Source of the DNA: JADLDB01 sp040752975 | Lineage (GTDB): Bacteria; Myxococcota; Myxococcia; Myxococcales; Myxococcaceae | NCBI GenBank assembly: GCA_040752975.1 | Contig: JBFMHF010000002.1 | Span: forward strand, 71,701-135,700 | Direction: 5' to 3' | DNA length: 64,000 nt | In this document: piece after piece, positions 35,727 to 45,245 of the stretch | How positions within the stretch are numbered: position 1 is the stretch's first letter | Layout of the letters: each line of letters begins with the position of its first letter | Notes under the pieces: generated by a model | Databases searched by the model: none | Told to the model about the DNA's origin: nothing | Seen by the model: only the letters and a program-made list of their open reading frames with translations | Made by a program: the position numbers and the translations under genes

Positions 35727-37280
35727 ATGACCTCCCTCGCGCTCGCCCTCCTCCTCACCGCCGCTCCCGGTGAACCTGTCGACGTGTACGCGCTGCCCGG
35801 GCCGGCCTTCAGCGCGACCGCGAAGCACGACCTCGCGCAGCTCCAGATGTTCATCGGGGGCATGGAATCGGTGATGAGGCGGGTGCGGGACAACAAGGCG
35901 CTCTTCACCTTCAAGCAGGGCGCGGTGCTGTCGCCGGAGCAGAAGCAGACGCTCCTCTCCACGTGGGGCTCCCTGTTCGCCTGGTTCAGCGCCACCGAGG
36001 GGCTGCGCCAGAAGTACTGGGGCTTCGTGAAGCTGGCCCCCACCGACGCGCGCCACGCCTGGGGTTTCGTCCTCACCCACACGGCCCTCACCGCCCTGCT
36101 GGCCCGCGGCCTCGAGTTCACCGCGCTCACGCTGAACAACCCACAGCTCGAGACCCTCCTCGACGAGGCCAACGACGAGTACGGCGTGCCGAAGAGCGCC
36201 TTCACCCAGTTCAAGCTGACGTCGGTGCACGTGGCGACCTCCACGCAGTTGATGACGGGAGACAGCTGGGCGCCCGCGGCGAAGCTGGCGCTCAAGTCGG
36301 CCACCGCCGCCGACAAGTCCCTGGCCTGGGCCTGGTCCGAGATGCAGAAGGACTCGAAGGCAGCGAAGGACGCGCTGCTCAAGAAGGGGCTCAAGCTGTT
36401 CGCCGGCAACGCCGCCGATCTGGTGAAGGACACGTCGGCCCACGCCATCTTCCCCGTGCAGAAGGACTTCGCCGAGTGGGCGGGCGACACCCGGGTGGCG
36501 CGCATCGGCAAGCCGCTGGTGACGCCCGACGACGTGACGAAGCTGGTGCTTCCGAAGCTGCAGCCCGGCGACATCATCGTCACCCGGCAGAACTGGTTCC
36601 TCTCCAACCTCGGCCTGCCCGGCTTCTGGCCCCACGCCGAGCTCTTCGTGGGCACCGCGAAGGAGCTCTCGCAGGCGTTCGATCTCGATCCAGACGTCTC
36701 AGCGTGGACGAAGTCCCAGAAGGAGAAGGCCGCCAACTTCACCGAGCTGCTCCAGAAGCGCTACCCGGCCAAGTGGAAGGCGTACGCGGAAGGCCAGGAC
36801 TTCCAGGGGCACGGGCCGATCCGCGTGATCGAGTCGATCAGCGAGGGCGTCAGCTTCACGGCCGTCGAGCACGCCTTCGGGGTGGACTACCTCGGCGCGA
36901 TGAGGCCGCGGCGCCCGGCGGTGGAGAAGGCGAAGGCCATCGAGCGCGCCTTCCACTACCAGGGCCGCCCCTACGACTTCGACTTCGACTTCTTCTCCGA
37001 CGCGACGCTGGTCTGCACCGAACTCGTCTACAAGGCGTACCAACCGTCGGCCGAGTTGAAGGGCTTCAGCATCGAGCTGGTGGACGTGGCCGGGCGCCGT
37101 ACGCTGCCCGCCAATGAGATCGTCAAGCGCTTCGACGCCGAGGCCGATCTTCCGACCCGGCAGCTGGACTTCGTGCTCTTCCTCGACGCGCACGAGAAGG
37201 ACAAGAAGGCCTTCGCCAACGACGAGAAGGCCTTCCGAGCCAGCTTCAAGCGCCTCAAGTGGGACGTGGCGCAGAAGTGA
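35727..37280 (+). CDS. NlpC/P60-superfamily (YiiX/YebB-like) cysteine hydrolase
   Basis: 517 residues beginning with a signal peptide (TSLALALLLTAAPG). The catalytic half lies in the C-terminal part: LQPGDIIVTRQNWFLSNLGLPGFWPHAELFVG supplies the His, and ATLVCTELVYKAY the Cys, in the permuted order of YiiX-type papain-like proteins. The N-terminal ~270 residues are helical and unassigned. It is probably a periplasmic amidase or acyl hydrolase; substrate unknown. ATG 35727 is preferred over an in-frame TTG at 35706 because the signal peptide starts there. Confidence 0.82.
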   Translation: MTSLALALLLTAAPGEPVDVYALPGPAFSATAKHDLAQLQMFIGGMESVMRRVRDNKALFTFKQGAVLSPEQKQTLLSTWGSLFAWFSATEGLRQKYWGFVKLAPTDARHAWGFVLTHTALTALLARGLEFTALTLNNPQLETLLDEANDEYGVPKSAFTQFKLTSVHVATSTQLMTGDSWAPAAKLALKSATAADKSLAWAWSEMQKDSKAAKDALLKKGLKLFAGNAADLVKDTSAHAIFPVQKDFAEWAGDTRVARIGKPLVTPDDVTKLVLPKLQPGDIIVTRQNWFLSNLGLPGFWPHAELFVGTAKELSQAFDLDPDVSAWTKSQKEKAANFTELLQKRYPAKWKAYAEGQDFQGHGPIRVIESISEGVSFTAVEHAFGVDYLGAMRPRRPAVEKAKAIERAFHYQGRPYDFDFDFFSDATLVCTELVYKAYQPSAELKGFSIELVDVAGRRTLPANEIVKRFDAEADLPTRQLDFVLFLDAHEKDKKAFANDEKAFRASFKRLKWDVAQK

Positions 37281-37283
37281 CCG

Positions 37284-39584
37284 CTACTGACGCTGATCGA
37301 TCAGCCTCAGGTAGCCCGTCGCTTCCTTGCAGAAGAGCGGCACCCAGCCCTTCTCGAACTGCGCGTCGGAGACGTGGGCGCCTGTGGAGACGAAGGCCCC
37401 CAGCGGGACGTCGGCCGAGGCGCCCGCGTAGATCTCCTTGGCGAACTTGTAGACGACCGGCCCTGGCAGGCGCAGCGAGCAGTTGGTGAGGCTGAAGGCG
37501 CTGCGGTTGGTGAGGCGCGCCCAGCCTCCCGTCTTGGGGCCCAGCAGCTGCACGGTGCCGGAGATCTGCTTCACCGAGGCCGCCGGAGCCGTCTGGATCG
37601 GCTCCACCTTCGCGGGCTCCACCTTCGCGGGCTCCGTCTTCGCGGGATCCACCTTCTGCTTCGACTTGTCGAACGGGTTGTCCGGCTCCATCGCCGGGAC
37701 GATCGGATCCGCGGTCGCCACCTTCGTCTCACCGGCCGGCTTCGTCTCGGTCTTCGTTTCGACCTTCGCGTCCTGAGTCTTCTCTGGCGCGCTCGTCGCC
37801 GCGGCCGCCCCCACGGCGCTCTTCCTGGGTTTGCCGACGGTGCGCTGCGCCGTGGCCGCCGCCGGCTTCAAGTCCTTCATCGCGAAGACTCGGTCGGGCA
37901 GGCGCGCCTCGTCGTACACGCCGATCTCCGCCATGCCGCCCACGACGCTCATCACCACACCCTCTCCGAAGAGCGGCGCCGTCTTCCCTCCGGCTGGGTC
38001 GCCGATGAGATCCAGCTGATCGCCCTTCTTGAGCGCCTTCTTGTCCTTGAGCAGCACCAACAGGGAGTCGTCGCTCTGCTTCACCGGAAAGATGGGACCT
38101 GTGACGTTGACGGTGCCGAGGGGCTTGAGCTCGGCATCGGCGGGCTTGTCCTCACCCGGGTCGTCCTCGGAGGGTGCGGGCTTCGCCTCGGCCCCCGATG
38201 CGTGCTCAGCAACCTCGCTGCCCTTCACCGGGGCGTCGGCAACGGGGACGGGCTGCGGGCCTTTGGGCTCGCGGCTCTTCAGGAAGGCGGCCGTCAACAC
38301 GCCCGCGGCGGCGACGCCCAGCACGCCGACGATGATCCACGGGGCCTTGCTGCGCGGCACCACCATCGGCGCCGACGAGCCGGCGTCTTCGGGAGCCGTG
38401 GACGGGGCCTGCAGCGGGGCGGAACCCGTGCGCGGGATGGCCTTGTGCTGGCTGCGCGCAGGCACGGTTGACACCGACAGCGCCTTCTGCGCCGGCGTCA
38501 GCTCGGGGGCCGGCTCGCCGGGGCTGGAGGGCTTGAGGATGGTGCCTTCGATCTCCGGGGCCGGCAGAGGAGTCGCCAGCGCCTGCCCCCGCTTGCGCAT
38601 CACCGACAGCTTCGACTGCAGCGCGCGCTCGGCGGCGAACTCCTCGGGGCACATCGCGCGAACGTAGTTGCCCACCTCCTCTGCGCCGATGGTGAGGGCC
38701 TCGCGCACCGCCAGCTCATTGAGCGCCCGCGCGAAGTCGTCGGCGCGCGCGTACCGGGCGGAAGGATCGACGGCCAGCGCCCGCATCACCACCCTGTCGA
38801 GGTTGACGCTCACCTCGGAGCGCACCGAGCGCAGGGTGGGAATCGTGGGCTGCGCCATCTTCACCACCATCTCCGCCATGGTGCCGCCCTCGAAGAGGGG
38901 ACGCCCGGCGATCAGCTCCCACACCACGATGCCCGCCGAGTAGATGTCGCTGCGGTGATCGACCGGCTGCGCCATCGCCTGCTCCGGCGACATGTAGCCC
39001 AGCTTCCCCATCACCGTGGACGGCAGGGTGTGCTTCGACCGGACGGCGCTCTTTGCCAGCCCGAAGTCGATCACCTTCACCTCGCCCTCGTACGACACCA
39101 TCACGTTCTGCGGAGACACGTCTCGATGGACGATGCCCAGGGACGCGCCGTCCGGGCCCGTCTTCCGGTGCGCGTAGCCCAGCGCCTCCGCGATGCGCTG
39201 ACCGATGAAGAGGGCGATCGGCAGCGGCACCATCAACCGCGCGTGCGCCACCCGCGACTGCACGCGCGCCACATCGACGCCGGGCACGTACTCGATGGCC
39301 ATGTACAGCGTGCCGTCGACATCGCCCATGTCGTAGACCTGCGCGATGTTCGAGTGGTTGAGGTGCACCAGCACCCGCGCCTCGTGGTGGAAGCGATCGA
39401 CGAAGCTGGGATCCGCCTGCATCTGCGGGAGGATCGTCTTGACGATGCACAGCTTCTCGAAGCCCGCCGCGCCCGACAGCTTGGCGAGGTGCACTTCGCC
39501 CATGCCACCCTGCCCCAGCATGAACAACAGCTGGTAGCGGCCCAGCGACCTCGCGCTGTCGGATCCGCTCGTCATCGGCGCCAC
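37284..39584 (-). CDS. Active Hanks-type Ser/Thr protein kinase with membrane anchor
   Basis: 766 residues. N-terminal kinase domain (~15-285) with GQGGMGEV glycine loop, Lys in IVKTIL, catalytic HRDVSPQNVMV, IDFGLAK and APE-equivalent MSPEQ: all catalytic residues are intact. One TM (IIVGVLGVAAAGVLTAAFL, ~425-445), an acidic/proline-rich linker, and a region of imperfect EPAKV repeats (~655-670) precede a C-terminal beta-rich outer domain. Start uncertain between 39584 and an ATG three codons later. Ligand and substrates unknown. Confidence 0.93.
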   Translation of the reverse strand: MAPMTSGSDSARSLGRYQLLFMLGQGGMGEVHLAKLSGAAGFEKLCIVKTILPQMQADPSFVDRFHHEARVLVHLNHSNIAQVYDMGDVDGTLYMAIEYVPGVDVARVQSRVAHARLMVPLPIALFIGQRIAEALGYAHRKTGPDGASLGIVHRDVSPQNVMVSYEGEVKVIDFGLAKSAVRSKHTLPSTVMGKLGYMSPEQAMAQPVDHRSDIYSAGIVVWELIAGRPLFEGGTMAEMVVKMAQPTIPTLRSVRSEVSVNLDRVVMRALAVDPSARYARADDFARALNELAVREALTIGAEEVGNYVRAMCPEEFAAERALQSKLSVMRKRGQALATPLPAPEIEGTILKPSSPGEPAPELTPAQKALSVSTVPARSQHKAIPRTGSAPLQAPSTAPEDAGSSAPMVVPRSKAPWIIVGVLGVAAAGVLTAAFLKSREPKGPQPVPVADAPVKGSEVAEHASGAEAKPAPSEDDPGEDKPADAELKPLGTVNVTGPIFPVKQSDDSLLVLLKDKKALKKGDQLDLIGDPAGGKTAPLFGEGVVMSVVGGMAEIGVYDEARLPDRVFAMKDLKPAAATAQRTVGKPRKSAVGAAAATSAPEKTQDAKVETKTETKPAGETKVATADPIVPAMEPDNPFDKSKQKVDPAKTEPAKVEPAKVEPIQTAPAASVKQISGTVQLLGPKTGGWARLTNRSAFSLTNCSLRLPGPVVYKFAKEIYAGASADVPLGAFVSTGAHVSDAQFEKGWVPLFCKEATGYLRLIDQRQ

Positions 39585-39714
39585 TCTAGTCCCCGGCCCC
39601 TCGAATTCACGTCTTTGTCAGGACACGGACCACCGCCCGTCCCGTTCCAACGGCCCCTCGCGAAAACTGAAGACAGCGCCGAGCGCGCGGTTGTATACGC
39701 GCCGTTGCCACACT

Positions 39715-39788
39715 GGTCCCGTAGCTCAGCTGGATAGAGTACTGGCCTCCGAAGCCAGGGGTCGCGCGTTCGAATCGCGCCGGGACCG
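39715..39788 (+). tRNA. tRNA-Arg(CCG)
   Basis: A complete 74-nt cloverleaf: acceptor GGTCCCG/CGGGACC, D stem GCTC/GAGT, anticodon stem CTGGC/GCCAG with loop CTCCGAA (anticodon CCG, reading CGG), variable loop GGGTC, T stem GCGCG/CGCGC with TTCGAAT, and discriminator G73, as in E. coli tRNA-Arg(CCG). CCA is not encoded. An upstream TGTATAC may serve as the -10. A terminator-like hairpin follows about 20 bases downstream. Confidence 0.97.
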
Positions 39789-39806
39789 CTGCCGACGTTC
39801 CTCCAC

Positions 39807-39842
39807 ACGCCGCCTCCGTTGCCGGGGGCGGCGTTCTCGTTT
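39807..39842 (+). terminator. Rho-independent-like terminator of tRNA-Arg
   Basis: ACGCCGCC (39807-39814) pairs with GGCGGCGT (39827-39834) and is followed by TCTCGTTT. The 8-bp GC-rich stem and T-rich tail just downstream of the tRNA fit an intrinsic terminator. Confidence 0.55.
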
Positions 39843-40077
39843 GCCCAGAGCCCGCCAGCCACCCTTTCGGACAGGGGCGCGCGTGTCGCAAGAAGCTTTG
39901 ACAGTGGAAGGCGTGGCACCGGCGCCGCGACAACGTGTCACAACCTGCGCAGCTTCCTGCGCTGCCTGACCTGTTTTCGACCGCTTGCGGCACTTCGCAA
40001 TCGGCCCGTTGCCTGCACGTGTCAGGTGCGACTGGCGGCTTGTCCCAGGCGCCTTACAGGTGTTGAGCCGTTTCACA
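39843..40077 (+). other. Intergenic region before the ECF sigma gene
   Basis: No gene is supported here on either strand. A TTGACA occurs at 39898-39903, but no acceptable -10 lies 16-18 bp downstream. CCTGCACGTGTCAGG near 40012-40026 contains a small palindrome (CACGTG). The ECF gene's own promoter is probably in this stretch but I cannot place it. Confidence 0.4.
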
Positions 40078-40092
40078 GGGAGGAGACCAGAG

Positions 40093-40710
<618 letters not shown>

Positions 40711-40752
40711 CCCGGCGTTTGACGTGCCGGAGTGGTCGCACCGCACGCCCAC

Positions 40753-41526
40753 ATGAACTGTCGCGAGCTCGAGACCGCACAAACGCCCTACCTCGACGGC
40801 GAGCTGATCGCCGAGGCCCGACAGGACGTGGAGTCGCACCTGGCGACCTGTGCAGCCTGCCGCAAGCGCGTCGAAGTCGAGCGCCACAACCTCACCTTGA
40901 TCCGCACCGCGTCGAAGGACGGCTGCCCGCCGGCCCCGCAGGCGCTGCGTTCCCGGATCTTCGACGCCGTGCGCAGGGACGACACGCGCCGCCGGAGGCT
41001 TCGGGTCATCAAGTTCTCCGCGGCCGCGGCCGGCCTCACCCTCGCGGTGGTGGCGGCCAACCACCAGTACCGGGCCTTTCAGCGCGGCCTCTTCGAGCGC
41101 GACGCGGCGCTGCGCCACGCCCGCCAGTTCCCGCTCGAAATCCAGCAGCCCAGGACCCAGGACATCGAGCGCTGGTTCGGCGGCAAGCTGGACCACCCGG
41201 TCAACGTGCCCCGCTTCGTCAACGCCACCGCAGCCGGGGCGCGGCTGCTCCAGGTGCGGGACAAGCCGGCCGCCTACATCCGCTACGACGCGCCCCGCCC
41301 CATGGGGCTCTTCGTGTACGGCGATGATCACGAGGTCGACGTGGGCTCCGAGCCCGCGCTGGGCACCAGCAACGGCTTCAACGTGGTGAGCTGGCGCAAC
41401 GGCGACGTGGTGTATCAGCTCGTCACTGATCTCGAAGAGCAGGACATCCGCGAGCTGTTGCCGCCCCCGCCAGCTTCCGCCGCGCCCCCGACGTTGGACG
41501 TGCGCCCCGCGTCGCTTCAGCGCTGA
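40753..41526 (+). CDS. Zinc-binding membrane anti-sigma factor
   Basis: 257 residues. The N-terminal ZAS domain has HLATCAACRKR (the HxxxCxxC zinc motif), followed by one likely TM (IKFSAAAAGLTLAVVAAN, ~83-100) and a ~155-residue domain beyond the membrane that may sense the signal. It lies 42 bases after the ECF gene and should hold that sigma factor inactive. ATG 40753 is preferred to a GTG seven codons upstream. Confidence 0.88.
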   Translation: MNCRELETAQTPYLDGELIAEARQDVESHLATCAACRKRVEVERHNLTLIRTASKDGCPPAPQALRSRIFDAVRRDDTRRRRLRVIKFSAAAAGLTLAVVAANHQYRAFQRGLFERDAALRHARQFPLEIQQPRTQDIERWFGGKLDHPVNVPRFVNATAAGARLLQVRDKPAAYIRYDAPRPMGLFVYGDDHEVDVGSEPALGTSNGFNVVSWRNGDVVYQLVTDLEEQDIRELLPPPPASAAPPTLDVRPASLQR

Positions 41527-41545
41527 TCGGTGGGCCCACCATTCG

Positions 41546-41574
41546 TTGACCCCCTCGGGGGGCGTCAGTAGCCT
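41546..41574 (+). promoter_or_regulatory. Promoter of the frzS-like gene
   Basis: TTGACC (41546-41551), a 17-bp spacer and TAGCCT (41569-41574) make a good housekeeping promoter. Transcription would start about 41581, only ~4 bases before the ATG, so the mRNA would be nearly leaderless. Confidence 0.55.
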
Positions 41575-41584
41575 TCCCCTCGGA

Positions 41585-43282
41585 ATGTCCAAAACAGTAC
41601 TGATCGTCGAGAAGGACCAGGGCCTGATGCGGTCGATCCGCGAGGCGCTGGAGGGCCGGGGTTTCGGCGTCGAAGAGAGCAGCGACGGCAAGGGCGCCCC
41701 CGAGCTGATCCGGAGATCCCGCCCAGACTGTGTGGTGCTGGCGGTCGACCTCGACGCGGGCCAGAACGGCTACATCATCTGCAAGAAGCTCAAGAGCGAC
41801 GACGACTTGAAGGGCGTGCCGATCGTGATCATCGGCGACCCCAAGGGCTTTGGGCAGCACCAGAAACTGAAGACCCGCGCCGAAGAGTACGTGGGCAAGC
41901 CGCTGGAGACGACCGAGCTGCTCGAGCGCATCGGCGGGCTGATCGGCTTCCCCACCGCGCCCGAGACGCCGGCAGCGTCGGACGACGGGTTCGATCCCGG
42001 CTCGCTCCTCGACGAGGAGGGCACCAGCACGTCCGCCGACGACGTACCGCTGGAGTCCTCCACCAGCGAAGAGACCGTGGGCAGCTCGGATCCCGACTTC
42101 GAGATGGTCGACTCGATGTTCGAGGAGAAGGCGGCCCCGCCCGTGGAGGAAGAGATCTCCGTCTCCACCGACAGCGGGATCCGCCCGGTGGAGATGCCCG
42201 CCGAGGAGGTGTCGCTCTCCTCCCCCGGCGATGAGGAGTACCCCGCCGAGAAGACCGTCATCGGCTTCATGCCCCCGGCCCCGCCGCCCCGGAAGGAGAG
42301 CGCGCCCTTCACCTCCGGCGCGTCCACCATCGGGCTGGACGCCGACAGCCGCGAGCTGCGCGCCAAGGTGACCGAGCTGACCGGCTCTCTGGACGAGGCC
42401 CGCCAGCGCGCCACCGAGCTCGAGAACCGGGTGCGGGAGCTGGAAGGCGAGCTCGAGTCCAAGAACACCGAGCTGGAGACGGCCCGCGCGTCGGGCGGAA
42501 AGAGCGACAACAAGGAAGTCTTCGCGCTCAAGGACTCCATCAACAAGAAGGACAAGGAGATCCTGCGGCTCAAGAACGAGCTCAACGCCCGCGAACAGGA
42601 ACTCGTCGAGCTGCGCGACAAGGAAAACAGCCTCGAGCAGCAGGCCTCCGAGTCGTCAGGCGAGCTGGCCCGCAAGGACGCGCAGCTCAAGACGCTGCAG
42701 GCGAAGGCCGATCAGCTCGCGGGTGAGCGCAAGAAGGTCGATCAGCAGCTGCTCCAGGCACGGGAAGAGGCGCGCTCGGCAGCGGCGAAGCTCAGCACCC
42801 TGCAAGGAGACTTCGACAGCGTCCAGGCGCGGCTGACCGAGGTGGAGGCCCAGCTGGAGCCGCTGCGCGACGCGCAGAGCGAGGCCGAGAACGCGAAGGC
42901 CCAGGCCGAGTCCGAGCTGTCCGAGGTGCGCGGCGAGCTCGAGGCGGTGAAGGGCCAGCTGGACGAGCGGATCCGCGAGGCCGACGACCTGCGCAGTCAA
43001 CTGGAGCAGGCGCAGATCGATCTCGACTCCGCCCGCAACCAGCTCACCACCCAGGCCACCACCTTCGCCGACGAGATCTCCGGGCTCCGCCAGCGCCTCG
43101 CCGACAGCGAAGCCGAGACGGGGCGGCAGGAAGAGCGCGCCAACCGCCACCAGGCCCGGCTCAAGGCCCAGCAGGAGCAGCTCGAGCGGCTCAAGGAGAC
43201 CCTGCAGCAGGCGCTCTCCTCCATCGAGACCGCGTCCTCCGAGGCGGAAGACCTGGACATCGACGAGCTGGCCGAGGCCTGA
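41585..43282 (+). CDS. frzS: FrzS-type pseudo-receiver/coiled-coil motility protein
   Basis: 565 residues: an N-terminal receiver-like domain (~1-120), an acidic low-complexity linker (~125-255), and a coiled coil (~260-545) with a short acidic tail (DLDIDELAEA). D55 is kept, but the Thr/Ser switch position is G84, as in Myxococcus xanthus FrzS. H92 and Y102, which I recall as essential residues of the M. xanthus domain, fall at identical positions here. FrzS moves between poles and drives type IV pilus (S) motility reversals downstream of the Frz pathway. It follows the ECF/anti-sigma pair, 58 bp away. Confidence 0.9.
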   Translation: MSKTVLIVEKDQGLMRSIREALEGRGFGVEESSDGKGAPELIRRSRPDCVVLAVDLDAGQNGYIICKKLKSDDDLKGVPIVIIGDPKGFGQHQKLKTRAEEYVGKPLETTELLERIGGLIGFPTAPETPAASDDGFDPGSLLDEEGTSTSADDVPLESSTSEETVGSSDPDFEMVDSMFEEKAAPPVEEEISVSTDSGIRPVEMPAEEVSLSSPGDEEYPAEKTVIGFMPPAPPPRKESAPFTSGASTIGLDADSRELRAKVTELTGSLDEARQRATELENRVRELEGELESKNTELETARASGGKSDNKEVFALKDSINKKDKEILRLKNELNAREQELVELRDKENSLEQQASESSGELARKDAQLKTLQAKADQLAGERKKVDQQLLQAREEARSAAAKLSTLQGDFDSVQARLTEVEAQLEPLRDAQSEAENAKAQAESELSEVRGELEAVKGQLDERIREADDLRSQLEQAQIDLDSARNQLTTQATTFADEISGLRQRLADSEAETGRQEERANRHQARLKAQQEQLERLKETLQQALSSIETASSEAEDLDIDELAEA

Positions 43283-43288
43283 CGCGCG

Positions 43289-44461
43289 CTAGTCCTTCTT
43301 GGGCGCGTTCTTCTTGTCGACCTGCTTCTTGGCCAGCATCTGAATGTTGCTGGACACGTTCTTGTCCTTGGCCAGCGCCTTCACGTCGGACTCGTGCAGC
43401 TGGTTCATCAGCCGCATCGAGACGCCCTGCGGCACCTTGGGGTTCTTCACCAGGGCCAGCTTGATGGCGTATTTCCGCAGCCACTCGCGGTTGGAGTAGA
43501 TGACGCGCAGCACGTCGTCGAGCGCCACCTTGTTCTGCGACTGGGCGAGGATCTCCCCGTCGGTGATGCGCGGGCTGCGGATCACCGCCACCGCCACCAG
43601 CTTGTTGGAGTCGCGGATCAAGATGCCCCGGGCCTCCTTGTTGCCCTTGGTGGCCAGCTTGATCTTCTCGGCCACGTTCATCTTCATGATCCGCTGCGAG
43701 AGGGTCAGCTTCTTGCCCTCCTCCATCGGCCGGGCCGCCTCGCCGCCCTCGGCCTCTTCCATGCCGAACTCGCTCATCACCTCGTCGGCGGTGGGGCCTT
43801 CCTGCGGCGGCGGTTGCTCGATCACCTGCGGGCCGTAGAGGCGGACCCGGGCTTCCTGCATCTGCGGCACGTCGGCCATCACCAGCCCGTTGCGGGTGGC
43901 GAAGTCGCAGACCCCGTCGATCAGCGCGCCCTGGGCCTCGGGATTCTTGGCCAGCTCGCGGATGATCGCGTCGTGCCGCAAGAGGCGCAGCTGGTTCTGT
44001 CCGATGATTTCCGCGGTGCGCTTGCTGCAGGTCGCCGCGATCGACGCCACGCCGTCGTCCGGCGTGTTCCCGTTCAGGATCAACATCTCCGCGTAGGCGT
44101 CGTTGGCGCCGTACAGCGTCATGTACCAGCCCAGCACCGGCGGCGGCACCATCTCGTCACGGAAGGCCGACGCGGCGATGCGATCGGGCAGCGTCGACGC
44201 CGTCTTCCCCGCCGCCTCGCGCACCTTCTCGTCGGCGTCGTACATCAGCATGAAGAGCACGGTCACCATGTCGGACGGTGACAGCGGCACGAGCCCCTTG
44301 GCGGCCATCATGCGGATCGGCAGCGGCGCCTTCGGATCCACGTGCTTGCGCATGTTGGGCGGAAGGAAGTCGTCCTTCACCGGGCAGGCGGAGACAGCCT
44401 GCTCGGCGGGCGGCGCTTCGGCGGGAGGGGCTTCGACCGATGGCGCTTGCTCGTCGCTCAT
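43289..44461 (-). CDS. Helical-repeat protein of unknown function
   Basis: 390 residues, mostly alpha-helical, with two similar halves: DADEKVREAAGKTAS...FRDEMVPPPVLGWY and KGNKEARGILIRDSNKLVAVAVIRSPRITDGEILAQSQN. This second motif occurs in DUF2336/HEAT-like proteins of myxobacteria. A proline/glutamate-rich N-terminus contains a CPVKDDF segment. Its ATG overlaps the coaX stop by 4 bases. Function unknown. Confidence 0.7.
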   Translation of the reverse strand: MSDEQAPSVEAPPAEAPPAEQAVSACPVKDDFLPPNMRKHVDPKAPLPIRMMAAKGLVPLSPSDMVTVLFMLMYDADEKVREAAGKTASTLPDRIAASAFRDEMVPPPVLGWYMTLYGANDAYAEMLILNGNTPDDGVASIAATCSKRTAEIIGQNQLRLLRHDAIIRELAKNPEAQGALIDGVCDFATRNGLVMADVPQMQEARVRLYGPQVIEQPPPQEGPTADEVMSEFGMEEAEGGEAARPMEEGKKLTLSQRIMKMNVAEKIKLATKGNKEARGILIRDSNKLVAVAVIRSPRITDGEILAQSQNKVALDDVLRVIYSNREWLRKYAIKLALVKNPKVPQGVSMRLMNQLHESDVKALAKDKNVSSNIQMLAKKQVDKKNAPKKD

Positions 44462-45225
44462 GCTCGGTTCCTCTCGTGGATGATCCTCAAGCCTTCGAGG
44501 GTCAAGAACTCGTCGACCTCTTCGATCGACTTCGACTCGGACGCGATCAGGGGCGCCAGGCCCCCGGTGGCGATCACCTTGGGCGAGCCACCCAGCTCCT
44601 TCTTCATGCGCTCGCTGATCCCGTCCACCAGCGCGACGTAGCCGAACACCAGCCCCGCCTGCATCGCGTGGACGGTGTTCTTCCCGATCACATGGGGAGG
44701 CCGCGCGAACTCCACCCGCGGCAGCTTGGATGCGTTCCGGAAGAGCGCCTCCATCGCGATGGTGATGCCCGGGCAGATCGCCCCGCCCAGGTACTCGCCC
44801 TTCGCGCTGACCGCGTCGAAGGTGGTGGCGGTGCCGAAGTCCACCACCACCAGCGCCGACCTGTGCTTCTCCCAACCGGCTACCGCGTTGACGATGCGAT
44901 CGGCGCCCACCTCGCGGGGGTTGTCGTAGACGATCGGCATGCCCGTCTTCACCCCGGGGCCGACGAACATCGGCTTCTGGTGAAAGTACCGCTCGGCCAT
45001 CTTCTCGAGGTTGAACTGCAGCGGCGGCACCACGCTGGACACCGCCACGGCGTCCACCTGCTTCGGATCGAGCCCCGCGTGCTCGAACAGCTGGAGCAGC
45101 AGGATCCCGTACTCGTCGAAGGTGCGCCGCCCCGTCGTCTCCACGCGCCAGTGGGCGGCCAGCTTCTGGCCGTCGTACACGCCCAGCACGGTGTTGGTGT
45201 TGCCTACATCGATGGCCAGCAGCAT
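44458..45225 (-). CDS. coaX: Type III pantothenate kinase
   Basis: 255 residues. The acidic, ASKHA-type fold is evident: LLAIDVGNTNTVLGVYDG (phosphate 1), AVSSVVPPL, GADRIVNAVAG and VVDFGTATTFDAVSAKGEYLGGAICPG, all diagnostic of CoaX. It phosphorylates pantothenate as the first step of CoA synthesis. It lies 20 bp downstream of birA. CoaD, a later enzyme of the same pathway, is also in this window. Confidence 0.96.
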   Translation of the reverse strand: MLLAIDVGNTNTVLGVYDGQKLAAHWRVETTGRRTFDEYGILLLQLFEHAGLDPKQVDAVAVSSVVPPLQFNLEKMAERYFHQKPMFVGPGVKTGMPIVYDNPREVGADRIVNAVAGWEKHRSALVVVDFGTATTFDAVSAKGEYLGGAICPGITIAMEALFRNASKLPRVEFARPPHVIGKNTVHAMQAGLVFGYVALVDGISERMKKELGGSPKVIATGGLAPLIASESKSIEEVDEFLTLEGLRIIHERNRA

Positions 45226-45245
45226 GGCGGCCGCAGCATAGCCCG

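Noticed and set aside
39898..39903. TTGACA as a -35 for the ECF sigma gene
   Set aside because: No -10 lies at the expected 16-18 bp; ECF genes usually use other consensus sequences.
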